A stretch of DNA of 64,000 nucleotides, taken from contig CAWJLG010000011.1 in assembly GCA_963843595.1 (NCBI GenBank), forward strand, positions 1 through 64,000, written 5' to 3'. Every line of letters begins with the position of its first letter. Positions within the stretch are counted from its first letter, which is position 1. Positions 1 through 8,500 of this stretch are shown here, piece by piece. The notes under the pieces were generated by a model. The model ran no database searches. It was not told the origin of the DNA and saw nothing but the letters and a program-made list of their open reading frames with translations. The position numbers and the translations under genes are program-made. This DNA is from CAIWHR01 sp963843595 (GTDB lineage: Bacteria > Pseudomonadota > Gammaproteobacteria > Burkholderiales > Casimicrobiaceae).

Positions 1-123
1 CTGCATCGCTGCCGTTGGCAGCGCTGAGCTTAACGGCAGCAAGGGGTTGGAAGCAGGCGTTCCACCCGTCCCAACAGCGGCCATCGGAAGCCCAAATGGA
101 GCAGGGCGGTCAGAGCGCCTGCG

Positions 124-423
124 CTAAGGCGCAGTCACCAACCACGACTACGTGTAGTCCACGCCCTCGATCCGCTCGAATCCGGTTAGCGTGAACGCCT
201 GCGGGCTAATCGCCAAGAGCACAGGGTCGTGTAGGGTCGGTAACTGCTCGGGGCGGACCTGGTTCAACGGACTCAATAGCCGCGCGATCCGAACGTGTCA
301 GTTCAGCGTGTCGTCGTAGAGTTGCTCGACGCGAAGACCACCGACAGCTGCCTCCCGATTCAGTAGCGCCCGGCGCGGCAATGGTCGGCCTTTGTAGCGC
401 ATCCGAAGGACGGCGAATTCCAC
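124..423 (-). pseudogene. Remnant of a small conserved protein with two in-frame stops
   Basis: Read on the minus strand from a GTG at 423, one frame gives about 100 codons. It is broken by TGA at 298-300 and TAG at 148-150, and ends at TAG 124-126. The reading before the second stop ends in residues FTLTGFERIEGVDYT and continues after it with SWLVTAP. An intact relative would plausibly read Tyr-Thr-Gln-Ser-Trp here, so the TAG looks like a former CAG. I do not know the function; the pattern resembles a small conserved protein seen in accessory DNA, but that is from memory. Upstream codons in the same frame contain further stops, so the true start is lost. Confidence 0.5.
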
Positions 424-978
424 AGGGAAGCCGGGGACGGTGGTGTTACCGTATATCTATGAGGGGTATCACGAGCTTACCTCCCCGGCACGCAGAAACG
501 CGGTGTAGGCTTTCCCCGTCGAACCCGCACAGCCGACCTTCGGTGCTGTCCGTTTTGCGCCCACGACAATCCCGAGCTTGTATCGCTTGGCACTGACCGG
601 GTGCGAGTGCTCGTCGTCAGGTGCCCGGAGTGCGGCGCATCCGGGCCGCGTGCCTCCGGCGCAGATCCGCCTGGCCACGCGCAGCATCTGTGGAATCAGT
701 GGTTCGGCGTTGACCATCAGGGCCCGATCCGCGATCAGACCGCAATCGAATTCCGTCGCGCGACGCGGGCGGCGACTTAGCGGTCGTTTACGTGGCCCAA
801 GCTCGACCTTTGTGGTTGTGTTGACAGGGCTGCGCACTAGTGATGACATGTGCGCCGCATCACTGCGTCTTGTTCTCATTCCCGCGCAAGGAAATGTCGG
901 TGCCGTGCGTACGCGCGTTTCAAAGGCGCCAGGGACTTGCGTGTCTGTTGAATGCAGCTATTGAGAAGGAGGGGACCT
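424..978. other. Stretch without a recognisable gene
   Basis: Open frames exist on both strands here (for example 469-879 minus and 578-964 plus), but they overlap each other, are rich in Arg, Pro and Ala, and show no family motif. The minus frame at 469-879 is in phase with the pseudogene to its left, so it may belong to the same decayed locus. A clear ribosome binding site for the next gene (AAGGAGGGG near 967-975) closes the region. Confidence 0.4.
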
Positions 979-3288
979 ATGAAAGGCATCGCAGTCCGCG
1001 TGCTCGTTGCGGTGGCAACGTTCGCCGCCCTAGTCACGTCGGCGTCCGCACAAGATCTGCAGCCCGGAACCGACCACCATGGCAAGGGTGGCACGGGAGA
1101 CAACGTCCAACATCCCTTGGGCAAGAAGTAGTTCGATCTTCGCCAAAGGGGCTTGCATTCGCTCCTGAAGGGGCAAGCCCAAGCCAAGGGTCCCAACAAG
1201 GTCGTCGAGGTCGCCAAGGGCCAGTTCGTCGAGTTGGCGCGCCAGGGCGAGGACAAGATCTTCACGATCTTGGCTGAATTTGATAATGCGAGACACCCGT
1301 CTTACCCTGGCGGGACGGACGGACCGCTGCGCAACCAGATTCCGCAGCCCAACCGGTCGGTCGACAACACGACGATCTGGGCCCCGGATTTCACCCCTGA
1401 TTACTACAAGAACATGCTGTTCTCGGAGGCGCCGGGCGCGGTGTCGATGCGCAATTTCTACATTGAACAGTCATCGAATCGGTACACAGTCAACGGCGAC
1501 GTCACCGACTGGGTGAAGGTGACGTTCAACGAGGCGCGTTACGGAAGAAACGCCTGTGGCGACATCGTTTGCTCGAATACATGGCGCTTGGTGAAGGACG
1601 CCGCCGACGCTTGGTACAACGCCCAGCTTGCCGCCGGCAAGACTCCGGATGAGATCAATGCTTACCTGTCGCAGTTCGACGTCTGGGATCGTTACGACTA
1701 CGACGGGGACGGAAACTTCAACCAGCCGGACGGCTACATCGATCACTTCCAAATCGTCCACGCCGGTGAGGGCGAGGAGACCGGCGGCGGCGCGCAGGGT
1801 GCCGACGCGATCTGGAGCCATCGGTGGTACGCGTACTACACCGCTACCGGTCCAGACGGTCCGGGCCCGCATGGATTAGGCGGCATCCGGATCGGCAATA
1901 GCAACTACTGGATCGGTGACTACACGGTCGAGCCCGAGAACGGCGGTGTCGGCGTGTTCGCGCACGAATTCGGCCACGACCTTGGCCTGCCCGACCTGTA
2001 CGACACGAGCGGCAACACCGGTGGCGCGGAGAACTCCACCGGCTTCTGGACGCTGTATTCCAGCGGCTCGTACGGCAGCACCGGCCTCGCGGCTGACGGC
2101 ATCGGCAGCAAGCCGATCCCGATGAGTGCCTACGAGAAGATTTTCCTCGGCTGGTCAAACTACCAGGTGGTCGGCTACAAGCAGTCGGCGTCCGTGAAGC
2201 TCGGGCCGGCATCGGCGAACACCAAGCAGGCGCAGCAACTGGTGGTACTGCTGCCGGACAAGCAGGTGGTGTTCCCAGTCGGCAACCCATTCGCCGGTGA
2301 TTACATGTACTTCTCGGGCTCGGGCAACAACCTCGACAACGAAATGACCCGCCAGGTCGCGCTGCCGGCTGGGGCCGTGTCCTTAAGTGCCAAGGTCAAA
2401 TACGACATCGAACTCGACTGGGACTACGCCTACGTTACCGTGAACGGCGCCCCCGTCGCCACGAACCTCTCGTCGAACACGAACCCGAACGGCCAGAATT
2501 TCGGTAACGGCATTACCGGTTCCAGCGGCGGCAACTGGTTCGACCTGACGGCCGACCTGTCGGCGTACGCCGGTCAGACGGTGACCGTCGGCTTTGAGTA
2601 CTGGACGGACGGGGCGGTGGCCGAGGCGGGGCTGTTCGTGGATAACGTCGCCATCACCGGGCAGGCGACCGACGGGGCCGAGACCGACCCGGGCTGGGCC
2701 TATGCCGGCTTCGCCCGGACCGGCTCAAGCGTGACGAAAGCGTTCTTCAACGCCTACTTCGCCGAGTACCGCAACTACCGCGGTTATGACGACGGGCTGC
2801 GCACAGGGCCGTACAACTTCGGATTCCTGAATGATCCGAACCTGCAGAATTACGTCGAGCACTTCCCCTACCAGGACGGCCTGCTGGTCTGGTACTACGA
2901 CACGTCGTTCGCAGACAACAACGTCGGCGACGCCTGCCTGAGTGGGCGCTGCGGCGGTCTGTACCTGCCGGTCGACGCGCATCCGAATCTCCTGATTCGG
3001 CCCGACGACGGCAACGTCTGGCGGCCGCGGATCCAGTCGTACGATTCGACGTTCGGTCTGGAGCCGACCGATCGCATCTGCCTTAATACCAACAGCATCA
3101 TGGGCTGCTACGGCGGCCTGCCGGCCAACCCGCTGTTCGACGACACCAAGAGCTACTGGGTGGCGCCAAACCCGGCGATCGAGAACTTCGGCTGGTCGAG
3201 CGTGCCGCTGCCCGGCACGGGCACGACGATCCGTGTGGTCAGCACCTCGGCGCAGAACAATTTCATGCAGGTGCACGTCAACCAATAG
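979..3288 (+). CDS. Secreted M6 (immune inhibitor A-like) metalloprotease, interrupted by an amber codon
   Basis: An ATG at 979 with a strong ribosome binding site opens a 25-residue signal peptide ending in ASA-Q. After 50 codons TAG at 1129-1131 stops the frame, but the same frame continues without break to 3288 as an M6 peptidase: zinc motif HEFGHDLGLPD (first His codon 1963-1965), then a jelly-roll type region (about 2290-2660) that resembles the domain after the catalytic part in immune inhibitor A proteins. The junction reads HPLGKK-stop-FDLRQRG, so a single CAG to TAG change would explain it. Without readthrough, translation could only restart inside (for example TTG 1153), giving about 711 residues and no signal peptide. 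It is therefore probably a recent pseudogene or a sequencing error. It would be an extracellular protease; total length 769 residues if the amber is read as Gln. Confidence 0.8.
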
Positions 3289-3325
3289 CGCGCCGCAGCG
3301 AATATCTGACTCAGCGGCAACACAG

Positions 3326-3352
3326 GCCCCGCTCCGGCGGGGCTTGTTGCTT
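3326..3352 (+). terminator. Rho-independent type terminator after the M6 protease
   Basis: Stem GCCCCGC (3326-3332), loop TCCG, GCGGGGC (3337-3343), then TTGTTGCTT. It lies 38 bases after the protease stop. A near copy lies at 4530-4563. Confidence 0.6.
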
Positions 3353-3609
3353 CTATCAATATCGCCGCAATAGGAAATACCGCGCCGACCGCATGGTCAA
3401 TGGCCTATTCGATGGCAGTCGGTCCGAGCTGGGCGTCGATTGGCATTCGCGAGCATCCAAACGCTCGTTCCATTGAGGCATGAAATTTATGGGCGTAGCA
3501 TCGCTGCCCGGTGAATGTGTTGGGCCCGGGCATCGACCGCTGCTACCAAAGTCGGCGTCAGGGACGCCAGTATCTTCACCGTTCCCAACTATCTCCGAGG
3601 TGACCGACC

Positions 3610-4224
3610 ATGAACGAGCGCGTACGTATTCGGCGTGTTGTCAGTACCCTATGGGCCACTGCAGCATTAGCTCTGATTCCGGCGGTGGGCGTATTCGCCG
3701 ACAACGGGAATCAAGGCCAAGCAGACAGCGAAAGTCAAATACAACGCGGCTATCAAATTTCGCCGATTCCGACGTCGCAGCTCAACCTGGCTGGAAAGAA
3801 TCGAGCACTGGTTGGCCTCGGCAGTTATATCGTCAATACGACCGGCTGCAACGATTGCCATACCTGGCCGAATTACGCGCCAGGGCATGATCCATTTGCT
3901 TACCCTCCGCAAACCGAACAGATCAACGTCGCGGGCTACCTCGCGGGGGGTCGACCATTCGGCCCTGGGTTGTTATCGGCCAATATCACGCCAGACTCGG
4001 GCGGCCTACCTGCGCATCTGACGTTCCCGGAGTTTCTCGTGACGCTGCGAACCGGGCACAACCCCAACGATCCACCAGGAGGTGCGCCGCTTCAGGTGAT
4101 GCCTTGGCCGGTAATCGGCAAGAAGACCGACCGCGACCTGCTCGCGATCTATCAGTACTTGAGCAGCATTCCGTGTATCGAGGGTGAACCCGGGGATCCC
4201 ACTGCTCCCGCGCGTTGCCAATAG
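3610..4224 (+). CDS. Periplasmic c-type cytochrome family protein
   Basis: 204 residues with an N-terminal signal peptide (hydrophobic core about residues 13-28, likely cleavage after GVFA near residue 30). One haem c attachment motif CNDCH is at residues 80-84, and a Met in VMPWP near residue 161 could be the distal iron ligand. One CXXCH means one covalently bound haem and a role in periplasmic electron transfer. The partner is unknown; no oxidase or dehydrogenase gene is adjacent. A GAGGTGA ribosome binding site precedes the ATG. The 321-base gap before it (3289-3609) holds only the terminator above and no other gene that I can support. Confidence 0.8.
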   Translation: MNERVRIRRVVSTLWATAALALIPAVGVFADNGNQGQADSESQIQRGYQISPIPTSQLNLAGKNRALVGLGSYIVNTTGCNDCHTWPNYAPGHDPFAYPPQTEQINVAGYLAGGRPFGPGLLSANITPDSGGLPAHLTFPEFLVTLRTGHNPNDPPGGAPLQVMPWPVIGKKTDRDLLAIYQYLSSIPCIEGEPGDPTAPARCQ

Positions 4225-4317
4225 ACATGGCTAGCCGGAGGCCAATTATCGACCGGCGCGCGAATGGCGTGGTTGATGGATTTGCCTGCCGGCCCATGTG
4301 AATGCGCGTAGGCAATT

Positions 4318-4351
4318 GACGCCGAAGATCGCGCTCGCGGCCTTCGGCGTC
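4318..4351. repeat. Perfect 10-bp inverted repeat after the cytochrome gene
   Basis: GACGCCGAAG (4318-4327) and CTTCGGCGTC (4342-4351) with a 14-base loop. No T-run follows, so it may be a factor-dependent terminator or mRNA hairpin for the cytochrome gene that ends 94 bases upstream. Confidence 0.4.
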
Positions 4352-4514
4352 GCGTGGTGAGGGTCGGCGGATTCATGTTGGGGCCAAGGACAACATTCAT
4401 GGTTCCGGCTGCGTGCAGTTGGAACTGACGAGCGTGCCCGTCCCCGAACACGCCGCGCTCGCACTTCTTGGCGTCGGCCTCGCCGGTCTCGGCCTCTCGC
4501 GTCGCAAGCCGTAA
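4320..4514 (+). pseudogene. 3' remnant of a PEP-CTERM protein gene
   Basis: A frame opening right after a TGA (4317-4319) has no start codon or signal peptide, yet ends in a near-perfect PEP-CTERM sorting tail: VPVPEHAALALLG (4434-4472), a short hydrophobic segment, then SRRKP and TAA at 4512-4514. The preceding residues GSGCVQLELTSV also resemble the end of such proteins. Family knowledge: PEP-CTERM proteins are exported and processed by an exosortase. Here the diagnostic Pro-Glu-Pro has become Pro-Glu-His. Only the tail survives, so the gene is probably dead. A terminator follows at once. Confidence 0.6.
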
Positions 4515-4530
4515 CCGAATCCGCGCCAGC

Positions 4531-4562
4531 ACAGGCCCCGCTCCGGCGTGGCCTGTTGTTTC
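4531..4562 (+). terminator. Terminator after the PEP-CTERM remnant
   Basis: ACAGGCCCCGC (4531-4541), loop TCCG, GCGTGGCCTGT (4546-4556), one mismatch in an 11-bp stem, then TGTTTCT. It is nearly identical to the terminator after the M6 protease. Confidence 0.6.
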
Positions 4563-4563
4563 T

Positions 4564-4924
4564 GGCGTTGATGCGCCTCGCACGCTCGTCGTCATCAAGT
4601 TCGGCGAGTGGGTCAACAATAGGACTCACGCCGGCGCCAGTCGCACCATCTTGTATGTTCAGACCAGACCAGCGCCATAAAGTCCTGACACCGGTGAGGT
4701 GACCGGACCGGAGCGTGCAGCCTGGCATTGTCTTGGGCCGGCGAGCGTGCTCGCGTTCAACAAGGGGCTGAGCGGCGGTGGCTACGGGCCCCTGGTCACC
4801 GCCAAACAGTGGGAATAGCGACTGATCCCCCTGGGGACGCCATGTGCGGCAATCGTTCACGGCGCATGGGACGATCCAGTTCGATGCATGAGGCGCTGCC
4901 GCGCCAGGGATCTGCGCAATGAAG
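4564..4924. other. Intergenic stretch without a recognisable gene
   Basis: Short frames on both strands have no ribosome binding site or family motif. I see nothing I can name until the terminator at 4925. Confidence 0.4.
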
Positions 4925-4952
4925 AAGGGCCGGTGCTTCCGGCCCTTTTTTC
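4925..4952 (+). terminator. Strong rho-independent terminator
   Basis: Perfect 9-bp stem AAGGGCCGG (4925-4933) and CCGGCCCTT (4939-4947), loop TGCTT, then a run of T. It points along the plus strand. The stem could also serve the small minus-strand gene to its right. No intact plus-strand gene stands directly before it, so it may be left over from the decayed region. Confidence 0.8.
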
Positions 4953-4987
4953 GTTCACCTGCGCAGTATCGCCGATTAGGCTCCGGA

Positions 4988-5161
4988 TCACCCGTTGCCG
5001 AACCGCGTGATCGTCACATCCGAGTGCGGAAAGAGCTTCTTTTCGGCATGCCGGGCAGCGCGATCCTGATTGCCGGAAATCCGGCACAGGATGAGGATGA
5101 CCAGCAATCCGAGGCCCCAGCCGACGGCGGCCAACATGATCCACCCACCAGTCACGCCCAT
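4988..5161 (-). CDS. Small single-span membrane protein
   Basis: 57 residues starting MGVTGGWIM. A hydrophobic helix (about residues 8-26) is followed by a charged tail rich in Arg, Lys and His. The ATG at 5161 is chosen because GAGGAG stands eight bases upstream on the minus strand; a longer version would need a TTG start at 5281. Function unknown. The 277 bases between this gene and the next minus-strand gene hold nothing I recognise. Confidence 0.5.
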   Translation of the reverse strand: MGVTGGWIMLAAVGWGLGLLVILILCRISGNQDRAARHAEKKLFPHSDVTITRFGNG

Positions 5162-5438
5162 CGCTCGCTCCTCGTCGCCAACGCCCGCGTCGGACCAGGG
5201 TCGTTCCGACAGCAGCGAGCATTCTGCCCCGAGATTCAGTCCGGTGGCGCCAATTGCTTGAGTAAGATCAAGCTTCGACAATTTTCCGGACCGCGTGGAC
5301 GCATGATTCTTCGTGTCCGGGTCACCTTGGCGATTGGGAAGCGACCTTGGTCCGGGTGCATCGGCGCCGGCGGCGAGCGTTCCGTACGAGCCGGTTCAGG
5401 CGCGCGACCCGGCTACCCGGACAGCCCTGTTGGCAATG

Positions 5439-6926
5439 TCAGCGACCGGAATCCACACCGGCTTCGACCTCCCACCTGCGCTCGGCGCGTCGCGCGATCG
5501 CACGCGTCATGCCCTTGAAGATGATGAGGTGAAAAGGCGCCATGACGACCCAGTAGAGCAGGCCCCAGATCCCCCGAGGATGCCAGTACGCGGTGACCGT
5601 TACCCGTGTGCCACCACGGTCGGGCGCCGGCTCGATCTCGAATTCGAGGACGCCGGCACCCGGTGCCTTGAGTCCGAAATGGAGCGTCAGGCGGCGCCCC
5701 CGATCCATACCGATGATGGTCCAGTAATCGATCCGGTCGCCGAGCCGGACATCGACGGGATCGCGTCGACCGCGGGTGAGTCCGGGTCCACCGATGGCCC
5801 AGTCAGCGGCCTCGCGCAGCCACCACAATGCATCGAGAAAGAAATAGCCGGTGGCACCCCCCAGGCTTGTGACGACCTGCCACACGGCGTCCGCCGGCGC
5901 CGCCGCCACCGCGGAACCTGCGGCCTTCTTGGCGTAGAACGCGTAGTCGGGCCGGTTGCCGCGGAACATCAGAGTGCCCTCGGTCCAGCGTGCCGTGACG
6001 GCGTGGCGGCGCTCGGCATCGAGGGCCGCCTCGACGGCCTCGCGGAAGTCCAGCAGTCGCTGCGGACACAGTTCCCGCAGTGCGGCATCGGCGGCCGGGA
6101 TGTCGTGCTTGAGTCCGCCGATCAGCGCCCGCGCGATGTTTGCCGGCACCGCGGTGACGAGGCCCAGCCAGTACGACGACAGGCGCGGCGAGAGCACCGG
6201 TACCGGCAGGATGCGCGGTGTGCGGCCGACGGTGGCGCCGAAGGTCCGCATCATCGTCTCGTAGCTGATGTAGTCCGGGCCGCCGGCGTCAAAGATGCGG
6301 CCTGCCGTCGCGGCGAGATCCGGTACGCGCAACAGGTACTCGATGAGGTTGGCCAGCGCGATCGGCGATGACTTCGACTGCACCCAGCGCGGCGTCACCA
6401 TGACCGGCAGGTGGTACACGAGATCGCGGATCACCTCGTACGCCGCAGAGCCGGGGCCGACGATGATTCCCGCCCGAATCTCGGTCACGGGAACGGGGCC
6501 GGCGCGGAGACATTCGCCGGTGTCGCGACGCGAAAGCAGGTGCTCGGAATCCGCGCCCGGCGGGACGAGACCGCCCAGATAGACGATTCGACGGACGCGG
6601 GCGGCGGCCGCGGCGCGTCCGAAGTTCTCCGCAGCCTCGAGGTCGATGCGACCGAAGTCCTTGCCGGCAGCCATCGAATGGACGAGGTAGTACGCGACGT
6701 CCACACCGCCAAGCGCCGCCGTCAGGGATGCGGGGTCGAGTGCATCGGCCGCGACGATTTCGACACCTGCCCAACCGCGTGCTTCGAGGACACTGCGATT
6801 GCGTGCGGCAGCACGCACCCGCTTGCCCGCGGCGATCAGTGCCGGCACAAGATTGGTCCCGACGTAGCCACTGGCGCCGAAGACGAGCACGAGCGGCAGA
6901 GGCGGAGCGATGGCGGAGGTCGTCAC
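5439..6926 (-). CDS. NAD(P)-binding SDR protein with C-terminal DUF2867 domain
   Basis: 495 residues from the GTG at 6926; an upstream extension to 7040 is possible but looks non-coding. Residues 16-22 are GASGYVG, the nucleotide-binding loop of an atypical short-chain dehydrogenase (NAD(P)H-binding, epimerase-like). The N-terminal half keeps the Rossmann pattern including VAYYLVHSM. From about residue 310 comes a DUF2867 domain, a ligand-binding-like fold seen fused to this SDR type, ending in a hydrophobic stretch GIWGLLYWVVMAPFH. Members are often called oxidoreductase or epimerase, with no proven substrate. It is divergent from the peptidase gene at 7043, and the 116-base gap should hold both promoters. 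Confidence 0.8.
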   Translation of the reverse strand: MTTSAIAPPLPLVLVFGASGYVGTNLVPALIAAGKRVRAAARNRSVLEARGWAGVEIVAADALDPASLTAALGGVDVAYYLVHSMAAGKDFGRIDLEAAENFGRAAAAARVRRIVYLGGLVPPGADSEHLLSRRDTGECLRAGPVPVTEIRAGIIVGPGSAAYEVIRDLVYHLPVMVTPRWVQSKSSPIALANLIEYLLRVPDLAATAGRIFDAGGPDYISYETMMRTFGATVGRTPRILPVPVLSPRLSSYWLGLVTAVPANIARALIGGLKHDIPAADAALRELCPQRLLDFREAVEAALDAERRHAVTARWTEGTLMFRGNRPDYAFYAKKAAGSAVAAAPADAVWQVVTSLGGATGYFFLDALWWLREAADWAIGGPGLTRGRRDPVDVRLGDRIDYWTIIGMDRGRRLTLHFGLKAPGAGVLEFEIEPAPDRGGTRVTVTAYWHPRGIWGLLYWVVMAPFHLIIFKGMTRAIARRAERRWEVEAGVDSGR

Positions 6927-7042
6927 GCGATAGAGGGCACGGGGGCGGTGCCGTCGGCTAGAATCTGCCCGATCATCGCACAGGGCCGCGGCATCTTTTC
7001 GGCGGCTCCCCTGAACACTCGGACGCCTCCGGATCTGCACGC

Positions 7043-8467
7043 ATGAACGTCACCGCCCTCGCTGCCGCCATTGCCGACCAATGGGATGCCGGGATCGTCC
7101 CCCAGCTCGTCGACTACATCCGCATTCCGGCCAAATCGCCGCACTTCGATCCGCAATGGGCGGCGAACGGTCACATCGAAGGCGTCGTGCGCCTCGCCGA
7201 GGCGTGGGCAGTTCGGCAGCCGCTGCGTGGCCTCACCGTCGAGATCGTGCGGCTGCCCGGCCGCACACCGGTCCTCTTCTTCGACGTTCCGGCAACCGGC
7301 GAGGCGACGGCGAAGCGCACGGTTCTCCTGTACGGGCATCTCGACAAGCAGCCGGAAATGACCGGCTGGCGCGACGGGCTTGGTCCATGGGTGCCGGTGA
7401 TCGAGGACGGCAAGCTCTACGGTCGGGGCGGGGCTGACGACGGCTACGCGGTGTTCGCGTCGCTGGCCGCGATCGGCGCGCTGCAGGCGCAGGGACTGCC
7501 GCATGCGCGCTGCGTCGGACTGATCGAGACGTGCGAGGAGTCCGGAAGCTTCGACCTTCCGGCGTACCTCGATGCCCTGGCGCCGCGTATGGGACGGGTC
7601 GATTTCGTCGTCGGGCTCGATTCGGGTTGCGGCGACTACGAGCGGCTGTGGGTCACGACGTCGCTGCGCGGACTTGCGGGGGGGACGCTGGGCGTCGACG
7701 TGCTGACCGAGGGGGTGCATTCGGGCTACGCGAGCGGGATCGTTCCTTCGTCGTTTCGCGTCGCCCGGCATCTTCTCGACCGCCTCGAGAATTCGACCAC
7801 CGGTCGAATTCTCCCGGCGGAATTCCATGCCCCGATTCCCGACGAGCGCGTCACGCAGGCACGCGTCGCCGCCGATATCCTGGGTGAGGCCGTGTTCGGC
7901 CAGTATCCGCTGGCCGACGGCACCAGGCCCATGGTCGCCGATCGCGCCGAGGCTCTACTCAATCGCACGTGGCGCCCGGCGCTTTCGGTGACCGGCGCCG
8001 ACGGCCTGCCCCCGATTGCCAGTGCCGGCAACGTGCTGCGGCCGCGCACGGCACTCAAGTTGTCGTTGCGCCTTCCGCCATCCGTCGCGGGCGAGCGCGC
8101 GACCGCGGACCTGAAGCGGCTGCTCGAATCCGAACCGCCGCACGGCGCGCGTGTCCGCTTCGACGCCGAATCCGGGGCAACCGGCTGGAACGCGCCGCCG
8201 ACGGCCGCGTGGCTCGCCGCAACGCTCGACGCGGCGTCGCGCGCGCATTACGACAAGCCGGCGGCGGCGATGGGTGAAGGCGGCACCATCCCGTTCATGG
8301 CGATGCTGGGCAAGCACTTTCCCGAGGCCCAGTTCCTGATCACCGGTGTTCTCGGCCCGAAGTCCAATGCGCACGGTCCGAACGAGTTCCTGCACATTCC
8401 GTATGCGAAGAAGCTCACGGCGTGCGTCGCGCAGGTGATCGCGGCGCACGCCGCCGCCGGTGCGTAG
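7043..8467 (+). CDS. M20 family metallopeptidase (dipeptidase type)
   Basis: 474 residues. The M20 metal site is visible: His99 in LLYGHLDKQPE, Asp132 in GRGGADD, Glu165-Glu166 in ETCEESGS, Asp193 in GLDSGC, and a late His in NAHGPNEF. The inserted lid domain lies between about residues 210 and 385. These enzymes use two zinc ions to split dipeptides or acyl-amino acids in the cytoplasm; the exact substrate cannot be read from sequence. The ATG at 7043 fits the family N-terminus. It converges with the nuclease gene (33-base gap). Confidence 0.9.
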   Translation: MNVTALAAAIADQWDAGIVPQLVDYIRIPAKSPHFDPQWAANGHIEGVVRLAEAWAVRQPLRGLTVEIVRLPGRTPVLFFDVPATGEATAKRTVLLYGHLDKQPEMTGWRDGLGPWVPVIEDGKLYGRGGADDGYAVFASLAAIGALQAQGLPHARCVGLIETCEESGSFDLPAYLDALAPRMGRVDFVVGLDSGCGDYERLWVTTSLRGLAGGTLGVDVLTEGVHSGYASGIVPSSFRVARHLLDRLENSTTGRILPAEFHAPIPDERVTQARVAADILGEAVFGQYPLADGTRPMVADRAEALLNRTWRPALSVTGADGLPPIASAGNVLRPRTALKLSLRLPPSVAGERATADLKRLLESEPPHGARVRFDAESGATGWNAPPTAAWLAATLDAASRAHYDKPAAAMGEGGTIPFMAMLGKHFPEAQFLITGVLGPKSNAHGPNEFLHIPYAKKLTACVAQVIAAHAAAGA

Positions 8468-8500
8468 GGATCGGACTCCATTCCCGATCCGGTGCAGCAC

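Noticed and set aside
3459..3470. AAACGCTCGTTC resembling the LexA-like operator, upstream of the cytochrome gene
   Set aside because: One mismatch, no promoter around it, and 140 bases from the gene; chance is enough.
4732..4747. TGGCATTGTCTTGGG-like sigma-54 candidate
   Set aside because: Actual spacing between GG and the -12 element is one base short and the GC is missing.
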